Assembly: GCA_023386135.1 (NCBI GenBank)
Contig: JAEWKG010000038.1
Coordinates: forward strand, 1-12,736
Direction of reading: 5' to 3'
Source of the DNA: Pseudomonadota bacterium
GTDB lineage: Bacteria; Pseudomonadota; Alphaproteobacteria; Sphingomonadales; Sphingomonadaceae
DNA: 12,736 nucleotides
The notes under the pieces are model-generated. The model saw only the letters and a program-made list of their open reading frames with translations. It was not told the DNA's origin and ran no database searches. The position numbers were made by a program, and so were the translations under genes. Below, one piece after another: positions 1-7,850 of the stretch. Each line of letters starts with the position of its first letter. The stretch's first letter is position 1.

Positions 1-405
1 GATCAGCGGCGCCAACTCGGGACGGTCGAGCAGCGGCTCCATCGCCTCGGTCACCTCCGCGCGCCAATCGAGGATTTCGCTCAACGATGGGCGCGACAGC
101 ATCCCCCGCCGCGGGCGCGGATGCCGCACTCCCTCGGCCTCGTAGTAGGAGTTCAACAGTAAGGGCCAATCCTCACGGCTCAACCGATAGCCGGCCAGAT
201 GATCGCGGAGCAGGAAGGTCTCCCAGAACCACGTCGTGTGCGCGAGATGCCACTTGGCCGGGCTGGCGTCGTCCATCGACTGCACCGTGGCGTCGGCGTC
301 GCTGAGCGGCGCGGCGAGCGCTTCGCTGAGCGCGCGTGTCGCGGCGAACCGCGCGGCCAGCGCATCGTCGGCTTCGTATTCGCGTCCAGCCATCGGCTGC
401 GGCAT
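1..405 (-). CDS. egtB: Ergothioneine biosynthesis protein EgtB, N-terminal part (cut by window edge)
   Basis: Only the first 135 codons are present; the gene runs off the left edge. The visible part is a DinB-like helical domain. Residues 51-64 read KWHLAHTTWFWETF, followed by LLNSYYEAEG at 83-92 and RHPRPRRGMLSRPSL at 94-108, which are hallmarks of the EgtB family. In EgtB, a non-haem iron sulfoxide synthase, this domain supplies histidine iron ligands, and a C-terminal FGE-sulfatase-like domain completes the active site. His56 in the WHLAH motif probably matches the first iron ligand; the HxxxH pair would lie outside the window. The family joins a thiol donor to trimethylhistidine oxidatively. 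I chose the ATG at 405 because AGGAG lies 7 bases upstream (bases 417-413 on this strand). The second Met (residue 5) has no such site. An egtD methyltransferase may follow beyond the edge, but that is inference. Confidence 0.85.
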   Translation of the reverse strand, partial: MPQPMAGREYEADDALAARFAATRALSEALAAPLSDADATVQSMDDASPAKWHLAHTTWFWETFLLRDHLAGYRLSREDWPLLLNSYYEAEGVRHPRPRRGMLSRPSLSEILDWRAEVTEAMEPLLDRPELAPLI

Positions 406-440
406 CGACCGTCTCCTGACCTCTTCAGTCCGCGTGCAGG

Positions 441-470
441 ATGACGGCGAACGCTAGCAAATGATAGACT
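441..470 (+). promoter_or_regulatory. Possible sigma70-like promoter for the quinone oxidoreductase gene
   Basis: In the 132-base gap between the divergent genes, ATGACG (441-446) is followed after 18 bases by TAGACT (465-470). Each hexamer matches the consensus at 4 of 6 positions. Transcription from here would give a leader of about 60 bases before the ATG at 538. This is a weak match in GC-rich DNA. I see no clear promoter for the opposite gene. Confidence 0.22.
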
Positions 471-537
471 CATCACCGCCGCTCTTGTTTCAGAGGCTTG
501 CGCAGCCATCTCCCATTTTTCGCTACGGAGCCCAGAG

Positions 538-1515
538 ATGCGCACACGTCAGGCCTACATCGACCGCACCGGCGGCCCCGAAGTGATCCAGTGGCGCGAG
601 GTCAAGTTGCCCGCGCCGGGCCCCGGCGAGATGCTGCTGCGGCACGAGGCGGTGGGGCTCAACTTCATCGATACCTACCACCGCTCGGGTCTCTATCCGA
701 TCGAGCTGCCCGGCACGCTCGGGCTGGAAGCGGCGGGCGTGGTCGAGGCGGTCGGCGAAGGCGTGACCGACATCGCGCCCGGTGACCGGGTGGCGACGTT
801 CGGTCCCAATCGCGCGGCCTATGCCGATGCACAGGTGACGCAGGCCGGCGCCCTGTTCCGCGTGCCGGACGCGATCGATCTCAAGACGGCTGCGGCGAGC
901 TTGCTGAAGGGCCTCACCACCGAGATGCTCGCCGAACGGGTCGCGCCGCTCGCGTCCGGGGAGTGGGCGCTGGTGCACGCGGCGGCGGGCGGTGTCGGGC
1001 AATTGCTCGTCCAGTGGCTGGTCGCGCGCGGGGTGCGCGTCATTGCCACGGCGGGGAGCGCGGAGAAGCTCGCCCTCGCCCGTTCGCTCGGCGCTGAACA
1101 CGCAATCGACGCCGGCGCCGGCGACCTGGCGGAGCAGGTGCGCGCGATCACCGACGGCGCGGGCGTCCGCGCGAGCTACGACGGCGTGGGCAAGGCGACC
1201 TGGGACGCGTCACTGAAGTCGACCGGGCGGCGCGGGATCATCGCCAGCTTCGGCAATGCGAGCGGACCGGTCACCGGGATCAGCCTCGGTTCGCTCGCCA
1301 TGGCGGGATCGCTGTTCGTCTCGCGACCGACGCTGTTCGATTACTACCGTGAGCCCGCCGAACGCGCCGAGGGCGCAGCTAAGCTGTGGGATAAGCTCGG
1401 CTCGGGCGAGATCAAGGTCGAGATCGCCCAGACCTACCCGCTCGAACAGGCCGAGCAGGCCCACCGCGACCTAGAGGCGCGGACGACCACCGGCTCGACG
1501 CTCCTGTTGCCTTAG
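538..1515 (+). CDS. qor: NADPH:quinone oxidoreductase, zinc-free MDR family
   Basis: This 325-residue protein is close to the usual QOR length (E. coli 327). The N-terminal GroES-like domain carries the QOR signature NFIDTYHRSGLYP at 42-54 and GLEAAGVVEAVG at 62-73. The Rossmann domain has the nucleotide-binding motif AAAGGVG at 148-154, followed by a beta strand and a basic residue region (SAEKLALARSLGAEHAID) typical of NADPH-preferring members. The catalytic and structural zinc cysteines of alcohol dehydrogenases are absent, as expected for this branch. The family reduces quinones and related electrophiles in the cytosol with NADPH. The start is the ATG at 538, with GGAG at 527-530 and a 7-base spacer. 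The gene is divergent from egtB. Its TAG stop overlaps the stop of the facing DAHP synthase gene. The true substrate cannot be told from sequence. Confidence 0.9.
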   Translation: MRTRQAYIDRTGGPEVIQWREVKLPAPGPGEMLLRHEAVGLNFIDTYHRSGLYPIELPGTLGLEAAGVVEAVGEGVTDIAPGDRVATFGPNRAAYADAQVTQAGALFRVPDAIDLKTAAASLLKGLTTEMLAERVAPLASGEWALVHAAAGGVGQLLVQWLVARGVRVIATAGSAEKLALARSLGAEHAIDAGAGDLAEQVRAITDGAGVRASYDGVGKATWDASLKSTGRRGIIASFGNASGPVTGISLGSLAMAGSLFVSRPTLFDYYREPAERAEGAAKLWDKLGSGEIKVEIAQTYPLEQAEQAHRDLEARTTTGSTLLLP

Positions 1516-2885
1516 GCCGCCGCTGCCTGGCCCGCGCTCGCCTCGAGATTGAGCATCTCGGCGAGCAGGAACGCCAGCTCAAGCGACTGCGCGGCGTTCA
1601 AACGAGGGTCGCAGTGCGTATGGTAGCGATCGCCCAGCGCCTCGTGACTGATCGCCACCGCGCCGCCGACGCACTCTGTCACGTCCTGGCCGGTCATCTC
1701 GATGTGGATGCCGCCCGCGTGCGTGCCTTCCGCGCGGTGAACGGCGAAAAAGCCCTTCACCTCGCGGAGGATGCGATCGAACGGGCGGGTCTTGAAGCCG
1801 CTGTTCGACTTGATGACGTTCCCGTGCATCGGATCGCAGCTCCACACCACCGGCTGCCCTTCGCGGCTTACCGCGCGGACCAGCGGCGGCAGGCCGCTTT
1901 CGACCTTGTCGTCTCCGAACCGGCTGATGAGCGTGATCCGCCCCGGCTCGCGGGCCGGGTTGAGCACATCGAGCAGCGCGAGCAGATCGTCGGGGTTGAG
2001 GCTCGGCCCGCACTTGATGCCGATCGGATTGCCGATGCCGCGGCAGAACTCGACGTGTGCGCTGCCGGGGAAGCGGGTGCGGTCGCCGATCCACACCATG
2101 TGCGCGGAGCAGTCGTACCAGTCGCCGGTCAGGCTGTCGCGCCGGGTAAGCGCCTGCTCGTAGGGGAGCAGCAGCGCTTCGTGGCTGGTGTAGAAGCTGG
2201 TGCGTTCGAGCTGCGGCAGCGTCTCGGGGTTGACCCCGCACGCCTCCATGAAGTCGAGCGCTTCGCCGATGCGGTCGGCGACATCCTGGAACTTGTCCGC
2301 CCACGGGCTGCGGCCCATGAAGTCGAGCGTCCAGCGGTGAACCTGGCGCAAGTTGGCGTAGCCGCCCCCGGCGAAGGCGCGCACGAGGTTGAGCGTCGCC
2401 GCAGCTTGAGAATAGGCGCGGATCATTCGCTGCGGATCGTTGGCGCGGGCCTCGGGCGTGAATTCTATGCCGTTGATGTTGTCGCCGAGGTAGCTCGGCA
2501 GCGTGACCTCGCCGTGTGTCTCGGTCGGCGAACTGCGGGGCTTGGCGAACTGGCCGGCGATGCGCCCGACCTTCACCACCGGGCGCTTGCTGGCGAAGGT
2601 CAGCACGACCGCCATCTGCAGCAGCACGCGGAAGGTGTCGCGGATGTTGTTGGGGCTGAACTCGGCGAAGCTTTCCGCGCAGTCGCCGCCTTGCAGCAGG
2701 AATCCTCGTCCCTCAGCGACCTCGGCGAGATCGGCCTTCAGCGCGCGCGCCTCTCCGGCGAACACCAGCGGCGGATAGCCGGCGAGCGTCTGCTCCGCAT
2801 CGGCCAGCGCCGCGCGGTCGAGGTAATCGGGCAAGTGACGCGCTTCGTGCGTCTGCCAGCTAGCGGGGGTCCATTCCTGTGCCAC
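1512..2885 (-). CDS. 3-deoxy-7-phosphoheptulonate (DAHP) synthase, class II
   Basis: The 457-residue product matches type II (plant/Mycobacterium-like) DAHP synthase over its full length. The enzyme condenses phosphoenolpyruvate with erythrose 4-phosphate, the first step of the shikimate pathway to aromatic amino acids. Diagnostic blocks are QGGDCAESF (65-73), KVGRIAGQFAKPRS (105-118), GIGNPIGIKCGPS (283-295), RFGDDKVESGLPPL (322-335), CDPMHGN (350-356), GGIHIEMTGQDVTEC (391-405) and HCDPRLN (424-430). By family comparison the metal ligands should be Cys69, His354, Glu396 and Asp426, and all are present. The start is GTG at 2885, giving MAQEWTPASW, which fits the family N-terminus; no strong ribosome site is visible (only GGGCGG nearby). 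The gene lies 67 bases downstream of the M16 peptidase on the same strand and converges with the quinone oxidoreductase. Symbols differ between species (aroG, aroH), so none is given. Confidence 0.95.
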   Translation of the reverse strand: MAQEWTPASWQTHEARHLPDYLDRAALADAEQTLAGYPPLVFAGEARALKADLAEVAEGRGFLLQGGDCAESFAEFSPNNIRDTFRVLLQMAVVLTFASKRPVVKVGRIAGQFAKPRSSPTETHGEVTLPSYLGDNINGIEFTPEARANDPQRMIRAYSQAAATLNLVRAFAGGGYANLRQVHRWTLDFMGRSPWADKFQDVADRIGEALDFMEACGVNPETLPQLERTSFYTSHEALLLPYEQALTRRDSLTGDWYDCSAHMVWIGDRTRFPGSAHVEFCRGIGNPIGIKCGPSLNPDDLLALLDVLNPAREPGRITLISRFGDDKVESGLPPLVRAVSREGQPVVWSCDPMHGNVIKSNSGFKTRPFDRILREVKGFFAVHRAEGTHAGGIHIEMTGQDVTECVGGAVAISHEALGDRYHTHCDPRLNAAQSLELAFLLAEMLNLEASAGQAAAA

Positions 2886-2918
2886 GACGCCGCCCTAACC
2901 CGTTCGCAGTTGCAGCGC

Positions 2919-2940
2919 AAAGCGGCTTAAACTTGGCCGC
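2919..2940 (-). terminator. Weak terminator-like hairpin after the M16 peptidase gene
   Basis: Read on the minus strand, GCGGC (2940-2936), a 9-base loop and GCCGC (2926-2922) are followed by only three Ts. It sits in the 67-base gap after the peptidase stop codon. The stem is short and the U-run is poor, so read-through into the DAHP synthase gene is quite possible. Confidence 0.22.
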
Positions 2941-2952
2941 GCGCAAGCTTGC

Positions 2953-5907
2953 TTAGCGCGAGGCAGCGGGCGGTGCGCCTTCGACCCGCGTCGCGAGCTT
3001 CTGCCCTTCGGGAATAACCGCCAGCTTGAACGGCTTTCGCCCCGCGAGATACTTCGCCGCCAGCGCCTGCATCGCCTGCGGCGTGGTCTGGGTGTAATCG
3101 CTGAGCAGCGAACGCAACAGGCGCACCTTGCGCGGATCGGTGCTCGCCCCCTCCAGTTGCCACAGCCAGAAGGTGTTGCCGGTGGAGGCGCGGCTGATCG
3201 ACTGCTTGAGCGGCTCGGTCACCCGCGCCAGTTCGTCAGCCGAGGGCGGATTGGCCACCAGGTCGCGTGCGATCTCATCGGTCGCGGCGAAGAACGCCGG
3301 CACGTCCTGCGGGCGCACGGTGGCGATCGCCGAGATGGTGCCGCCGCTGTCGATGTCGGTCGGCCAGTCGCTCGACACCTGCGGCGAATAGCTCGCCCCC
3401 GTCCGCTCGCGCATTTCGTCGAGCAGGCGGTTGTTGAATAAGTCGCTGAGGATTTGCAGCTGGCGCGATTCGGGCAGCGAGGGCACCCCGCCGCCGGTCG
3501 GCCACGCGATCACCGCCGCGGCCTGGTTGGCGTCGCCGCGGTGGTAGAGCACCTGCGGCGGGTCGGAGGAAGCGACGCTCACCGTCCGCGCCAGTGCATC
3601 GGCCGGGATCGGCATGCGCTGCGGCAAGGCGCCGAAGGTCTTGGCTAACGCGGCGACCGCATCGGGCGTCTTGAAGTCGCCGAAGATCAGCACTTCGACC
3701 GGGCCTTGCTTGAGAAGCGGCTCCCACACCTGTCGGAAGCCTTCGGGGGTCGCGGCATCGAGTTCGGCCGCGCTCGGCAGGGCGAAACGCTTGTCGTTGT
3801 TGTAGAGCCGGTACTGCAGTTCGCGCTCGAGCACCCCCGAGGGGCTGGTCGAATAGCTCTCGTAGGCGAGCTTGGCGGCTGCCTTCGCTCGGATCACCGG
3901 GTTGGCGTCCCACCGCGGAGTCGAGAGCTTGGCCGCGAACAGGTAGAGCTGGTCGGCGAGGTCCGCCGCGCGGGTCTGCGCGGTGAAGGTGAACACCCCG
4001 TCGTCGATGGCGAAGTCGAAGCCCATTTTGCGGCCATTGCTGACGCGGTCCAGTTCCTCCTGCCCAAGGCTGCCGACGCCCGATCCGACCAGCGCGCTTT
4101 CGCCGAGCTTGGCGTAGACGGCCTGGTCGGGTGCGAAGGCGCGGCGGCCCGAACCGAAGCGGACCTTGACCGTAACCCGGCCCGGCTCGGCATCGTTCGA
4201 CCACAGCAGCGCAGTGGTGCCGTTGGGGAACGCGACCCGCTGGATGTCGAGCAGCCCGAGCGGCGCCGCCGAGGTCGGCTGCTGCGCGGCGCCGATTGGC
4301 GGCAGGTCCGCGAACGAGACGGTCTCGGCCGCCAGCCGCGCGCCGCCATCGGCCTTGACCGGCGCGAGCAGCGCGGTCCGCAGCGCCTGCGGGCTCGCTT
4401 CCTTGGCATCAGGCGTGACGTAGACCGAGCGGATCACGTCGCCCCTAAGCAGCGAACGCGTATGCGCGAGAACGTTCGCGGGGGTGAACTGATCCTTCAT
4501 CCCGTTGAACACGTTGAGCACCGTCTCCGGCGCGGCGACGGTCTCGCGGATATCGACCGCCTGCACCACGTCGTCGGCCAGCTTCGAGCCGGCCATCACG
4601 GCGCGTTCCTCAACCGAGCTGGTGAAGGCGAGGTTGAATTCGGCCATCTCGCGGTCGATTTCCTCCTGCGTCGGAGGTGCGTCGACCGCGTCGGCGATGA
4701 CCGCGCGCACGTCGGCGAGTGCGGCGGCCCAGTCCTCGGTCAGCGGGGCGAAGGTGATGAAGGTGCCGTCGGCGGTGCGGCTGACGTCCTCCTGGTTGAC
4801 CTGTGCATAGAGGTACGAGGCCCCGGCGCGGGCGCGCGATTCCAGCCGGCGATTGATGATCGCCTGCGCCAAGGAGTCGAGCAGCAGGCCCTGGTTGTAC
4901 TTGATGGTGTCGTTGACCGGCCGCCACGGGCGCAGCACCGCGTACGTCAGGCTGCGCGGCAGGTCGGGCTCGACCAGCACTTGCGTCTCGCCGACCGGGT
5001 TGGCCGGATCGGCACCGGCGGGCGCCTTGGGGTCCCCGAAGTCGGGTGCGGCGACATGCGGGCCCTTGCCTTTCCAGTCGCCGAAGTACTTCTCGACCAG
5101 CCCCGCAAGCACGCGCGCATCGGCATCGCCCGCGACCACCACGACCGCGTTTTCGGGCCGGTACCAACGATCGTGGAAAGCTCGCACAGATTCCGAGGTC
5201 GCGGCGTTGAGCGTCTCTTCGGTGCCGATCGGCAGGCGGTTGGCGAGGCGCTGCCCGGCGAAGATGGTCTTGCGGCTTTCCTCCGCGACGCGCTGCGAAG
5301 CGGCGGCCCGCTCGCGCTTTTCAGCGAGCACGATCGGCCGGTCCTCGGACAGTCCCTTGGCCGAGAGCGTCGGCGCCTCGATCATGCCGGAAAGAAGCTT
5401 GAACACCTCCTCCAGCTTGGCCGGCGTCGCTTCGGGCACATCGAGCTTGTACACCGTCTGCGTCGGGCTGGTCTCGGCATTGGTGTCGCTACCGAAGGTC
5501 GCGCCGAGCCGCTGGAAGGTCGGGATCGCGGCGCCGTCGGCGAGGTACTTGCTCTCGCGGAAGGTCATGTGTTCGATCAGGTGCGCGAAGCCTTGCTCGG
5601 CGTCGGTCTCGTGGATCGAGCCGGCATCGATGCGGACGCGGATCGAGACCTGGCCCGGCGGCACGCCGTTGTGGCGCACCGCATAGCGCACGCCATTGGG
5701 CATCTCGCCGAACAGCCACTCCTTGTCGCGCGGTACGTCGCTGCCCTTGTAGATCCACGGCGTGGTGGTGCCGGTCTGGAGCGACTTCGGCTCGGGCACC
5801 GCCGCCGGTGTGGTAGCGGCCCGGTCCTGCGCCGGAACCGGCGAGGCGAGCAACACGAGGGGAAGCAGGGGCGCGAGATGCCGGGCGGCACGCGGGAGCA
5901 AGGTCAT
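2953..5907 (-). CDS. Exported M16 family zinc metallopeptidase (two-lobed, insulinase/pitrilysin-like)
   Basis: The 984-residue protein starts with a Sec signal peptide: a basic MTLLPRAARH, a hydrophobic stretch LAPLLPLVLLA and a VPAQ cleavage region near residue 27. It should therefore act in the periplasm. The inverted zinc motif HLIEH lies at about 109-113. The third ligand is probably the Glu of IVLAEKRER, near residue 196. A second M16 homology half from about residue 530 (MPNGTTALLW-like strand) lacks HxxEH, as is normal for the non-catalytic lobe. Family members degrade peptides inside a clam-shell chamber; the substrate here is unknown. An ATG 17 codons upstream (5958) is also in frame, but it would put residues before the signal peptide and cross the opposite gene's possible start. 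The ATG at 5907 has GAGG 4 bases upstream. The second-half boundary is approximate. Confidence 0.92.
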   Translation of the reverse strand: MTLLPRAARHLAPLLPLVLLASPVPAQDRAATTPAAVPEPKSLQTGTTTPWIYKGSDVPRDKEWLFGEMPNGVRYAVRHNGVPPGQVSIRVRIDAGSIHETDAEQGFAHLIEHMTFRESKYLADGAAIPTFQRLGATFGSDTNAETSPTQTVYKLDVPEATPAKLEEVFKLLSGMIEAPTLSAKGLSEDRPIVLAEKRERAAASQRVAEESRKTIFAGQRLANRLPIGTEETLNAATSESVRAFHDRWYRPENAVVVVAGDADARVLAGLVEKYFGDWKGKGPHVAAPDFGDPKAPAGADPANPVGETQVLVEPDLPRSLTYAVLRPWRPVNDTIKYNQGLLLDSLAQAIINRRLESRARAGASYLYAQVNQEDVSRTADGTFITFAPLTEDWAAALADVRAVIADAVDAPPTQEEIDREMAEFNLAFTSSVEERAVMAGSKLADDVVQAVDIRETVAAPETVLNVFNGMKDQFTPANVLAHTRSLLRGDVIRSVYVTPDAKEASPQALRTALLAPVKADGGARLAAETVSFADLPPIGAAQQPTSAAPLGLLDIQRVAFPNGTTALLWSNDAEPGRVTVKVRFGSGRRAFAPDQAVYAKLGESALVGSGVGSLGQEELDRVSNGRKMGFDFAIDDGVFTFTAQTRAADLADQLYLFAAKLSTPRWDANPVIRAKAAAKLAYESYSTSPSGVLERELQYRLYNNDKRFALPSAAELDAATPEGFRQVWEPLLKQGPVEVLIFGDFKTPDAVAALAKTFGALPQRMPIPADALARTVSVASSDPPQVLYHRGDANQAAAVIAWPTGGGVPSLPESRQLQILSDLFNNRLLDEMRERTGASYSPQVSSDWPTDIDSGGTISAIATVRPQDVPAFFAATDEIARDLVANPPSADELARVTEPLKQSISRASTGNTFWLWQLEGASTDPRKVRLLRSLLSDYTQTTPQAMQALAAKYLAGRKPFKLAVIPEGQKLATRVEGAPPAASR

Positions 5908-6016
5908 ATGCCTCGCTATAGGGGGCGCCCGCGTGAAGGGATAGTGAATGCCCGACAAGAAACGCTCCCGCTCCGACGAACTTGCCGCCCCCGCCCCCCG
6001 CGCCTACATCGCCGCC

Positions 6017-6595
6017 ATGTTCATCGAGACCGAAACCACGCCCAACCCGGCGTCCCTGAAGTTCCTCCCCGGGCGGCAGGTCATGCCCGCCGGTACCCGC
6101 GAGTTCGCCGATCCGGAAGCAGCCGAGGCGAGCCCGCTCGCACAGGCGCTGTTCGACACCGGCGAAGTGACCAACGTGTTTCTGGGCGGCGATTTCATCG
6201 CCGTTACCGCCGCGCCGGGCGCCGACTGGACACAGCTCAAGCCGCAGGTGGTGGCGGTGCTGCTCGACCACTTCATTTCCGGCGCGCCGCTGTTCGCGGG
6301 CGGCGACGCAAGCGGCCTTGCCGTCCCGCCCGAAGCCGGCCTGGTGGTCGAGGAAGACGAGGCCGATGCCGACATCGTCGCGCAGATCAACGAACTGCTC
6401 GAAAGCCGCATCCGCCCAGCGGTCGCGAACGACGGAGGCGACATCGTCTATCGCGGCTATCGCGACGGCGTGGTGCACTTGCAGATGCAGGGTGCCTGCT
6501 CCGGCTGCCCTTCCTCGACCGCGACGCTCAAGCACGGGATCGAGGGCCTTTTGAAGCACTATATCCCCGAGATCACCGAGGTGCGCGCGGCGTGA
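6017..6595 (+). CDS. NifU family (Nfu-type) Fe-S cluster scaffold/carrier protein
   Basis: The 192-residue form begins MFIETETTPNPASLKFLPGR, the standard start of the Nfu N-terminal domain (residues 1 to about 90). An acidic linker (VEEDEADADI, 111-120) leads to the NifU C-terminal domain with GACSGCPSSTATLKHGI. Cys161 and Cys164 form the CxxC that holds a bridging 4Fe-4S cluster in this family. The role is cytosolic delivery of Fe-S clusters to client enzymes. The start is uncertain. An in-frame ATG at 5948 adds 23 residues (MPDKKRSRSDELAAPAPRAYIAA) and has AAGGG at 5936-5940 with a 7-base spacer, whereas the ATG at 6017 has no visible ribosome site. I prefer 6017 because the family N-terminus begins there and it leaves room for promoters between the divergent genes. 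The stop overlaps the next start by 4 bases. MiaB, further along, is a plausible client. Confidence 0.9.
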   Translation: MFIETETTPNPASLKFLPGRQVMPAGTREFADPEAAEASPLAQALFDTGEVTNVFLGGDFIAVTAAPGADWTQLKPQVVAVLLDHFISGAPLFAGGDASGLAVPPEAGLVVEEDEADADIVAQINELLESRIRPAVANDGGDIVYRGYRDGVVHLQMQGACSGCPSSTATLKHGIEGLLKHYIPEITEVRAA

Positions 6596-7197
6596 CCAGG
6601 CAGTTCCACCAGCCGCTGGACGACGCGGCGCTCGACCAGATCTTCCGCGAGGCGCGCACCTACAACGGCTGGCTCGACAAGCCGGTCAGCGACGAGCAAC
6701 TGCAAGCGATCTGGGACCTCGTGAAGATGGGTCCGACTAGCGCCAACATGCTCCCCGCCCGGATCGTGTGGGTGAAGTCGGCCGAGGCGAAGGAAAAGCT
6801 GGCGGCCCTCGCCGGCGGTACCAACCCCGACAAGATCCGCCAGGCGCCGGTGACCGCGATCATCGGCTACGACCTCGACTTCCACGAGCATCTGCCGTGG
6901 CTGTTCCCGCATACCGACGCGAAGAGCTGGTTCGAAGGCAACGAGCCGCTGCGCAGCGAAGGCGCGTTCCGCAATTCGTCGCTGCAAGGCGCCTACTTCA
7001 TCATTGCATGCCGTGCGCTCGGGCTCGATACCGGGCCGATGTCGGGCTTCAACAATGCCGGGGTCGATGCAGCGTTCTTCGCCGACCAGCCGCGCGTCCG
7101 CTCGAACTTCATCTGCTCGGTCGGCTACGGCGATCCGGCATCGATCTTCGACCGCAGCCCGCGACCCGATTTCGGCAAGTTCAACCGCATCGTTTGA
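6592..7197 (+). CDS. Nitroreductase family protein, RutE/malonic semialdehyde reductase-like
   Basis: This 201-residue flavoprotein-type reductase belongs to the HadB/RutE branch of the nitroreductase family (usual length about 196). Characteristic blocks are ARTYNGWLDKPVSDEQL at 21-37, MGPTSANMLPARI at 46-58, NSSLQGAYFIIACRALGLD at 128-146 and GPMSGFNNAGVD at 148-159. Family members bind FMN and use NAD(P)H; RutE itself reduces malonic semialdehyde in pyrimidine degradation. No other rut gene is visible here, so the substrate is open. The start is GTG at 6592, giving MTRQFHQPLDD, in a GTGA overlap with the nfu stop. GAGG at 6578-6581 lies 10 bases upstream. The overlap suggests translational coupling to the Fe-S scaffold gene. 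The reading frame stays open far upstream (to 3706) opposite the M16 gene, but that part is not coding. Confidence 0.88.
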   Translation: MTRQFHQPLDDAALDQIFREARTYNGWLDKPVSDEQLQAIWDLVKMGPTSANMLPARIVWVKSAEAKEKLAALAGGTNPDKIRQAPVTAIIGYDLDFHEHLPWLFPHTDAKSWFEGNEPLRSEGAFRNSSLQGAYFIIACRALGLDTGPMSGFNNAGVDAAFFADQPRVRSNFICSVGYGDPASIFDRSPRPDFGKFNRIV

Positions 7198-7247
7198 CCG
7201 CTCGGCGTTCGCCGTGCATCGGCGCGGCATGAAGGGCACCGCCTGAC

Positions 7248-7850
7248 ATGCGCACGCTGGGAATCGAATGCGCGACCGAGGCGTGCTCGGTGGCGCTGTT
7301 CGAGGGCGATGCCGTGCTCGCCGCGGAGCACCGCGTGCTCGGGCGCGGCCATGCCGAGCAGCTGGTCCCGATGATCTCCAGCCTTCCGGAGCGCGGCAAG
7401 GCACAGCGCATCCTCGTTTCGCTCGGCCCCGGCAGCTTCACCGGCGTGCGCATCGGCATCGCCACCGCGCGCGCACTCGGCTTCGCGTGGCAGGCGGAGG
7501 TGCGCGGCTACCCTACCCTCGCCCTCGTCGCCGCAATGGCGCGTGGGGAGCATTCCGGCCCCGTCACCGTGTGCATGACCGGCGGGCACGGCGAATGGTT
7601 CGTGCAGGATTTTGGCCCCAACGGCATCCCCGAAGGCGCCCTGAACTCTTTGCCTCCCGCAGAGGCTAGCGCGCGTCAGAACCATCAGGTCATCGCCGGG
7701 AGCCAGGCTGGCGCCTTGTCGGCCGCGGACCGAACCACGCTCGACCTGCTGCCCGACGCGCGGTTCGCGCTTTCGGTTCCCAAAGCGCTGCTCACCGGCA
7801 CCATCAGCCCAATCTACGGCCGCGCGCCCGATGCGAGGCTGCCGGGATGA
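7248..7850 (+). CDS. tsaB: tRNA threonylcarbamoyladenosine (t6A37) biosynthesis protein TsaB
   Basis: The 200-residue protein is somewhat shorter than E. coli TsaB (231). It has the ASKHA-type fold features of the family: GIECATEACSVALFE at 5-19, GRGHAEQLVPMI at 32-43 and the conserved SLGPGSFTGVRIGIATARAL at 58-77. The C-terminus SPIYGRAPDARLPG matches alphaproteobacterial members. TsaB is the non-catalytic partner that binds TsaD and, with TsaE and TsaC, makes t6A at position 37 of ANN-decoding tRNAs in the cytosol. The start is the ATG at 7248, with AAGGG at 7232-7236, an 11-base spacer. It follows the nitroreductase by 50 bases and overlaps rimI by 4 bases (ATGA). The tsaB-rimI pairing is common in bacteria. 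Confidence 0.94.
   Translation: MRTLGIECATEACSVALFEGDAVLAAEHRVLGRGHAEQLVPMISSLPERGKAQRILVSLGPGSFTGVRIGIATARALGFAWQAEVRGYPTLALVAAMARGEHSGPVTVCMTGGHGEWFVQDFGPNGIPEGALNSLPPAEASARQNHQVIAGSQAGALSAADRTTLDLLPDARFALSVPKALLTGTISPIYGRAPDARLPG

Noticed and set aside
1614..2930. 438-codon open frame opposite the DAHP synthase
   Set aside because: Antisense shadow of a well-conserved enzyme; low-complexity composition and no recognisable motif.
2943..2952. Perfect 10-base palindrome GCAAGCTTGC next to the M16 stop
   Set aside because: Too short and without a loop to act as a hairpin; palindromes of this size occur by chance in a 12.7 kb window.
5908..5958. Longer M16 peptidase start at 5958
   Set aside because: It would put 17 residues in front of a typical signal peptide and overlap the divergent gene's possible start; ATG 5907 has a ribosome site.
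3706..6591. Very long open plus-strand frame opposite the M16 peptidase, continuous with the nitroreductase frame
   Set aside because: High-GC codon bias on the minus strand leaves the antisense frame open. Its product is Arg/Gly-rich without domains, while the minus strand encodes a clear peptidase. The real plus-strand gene begins at GTG 6592.
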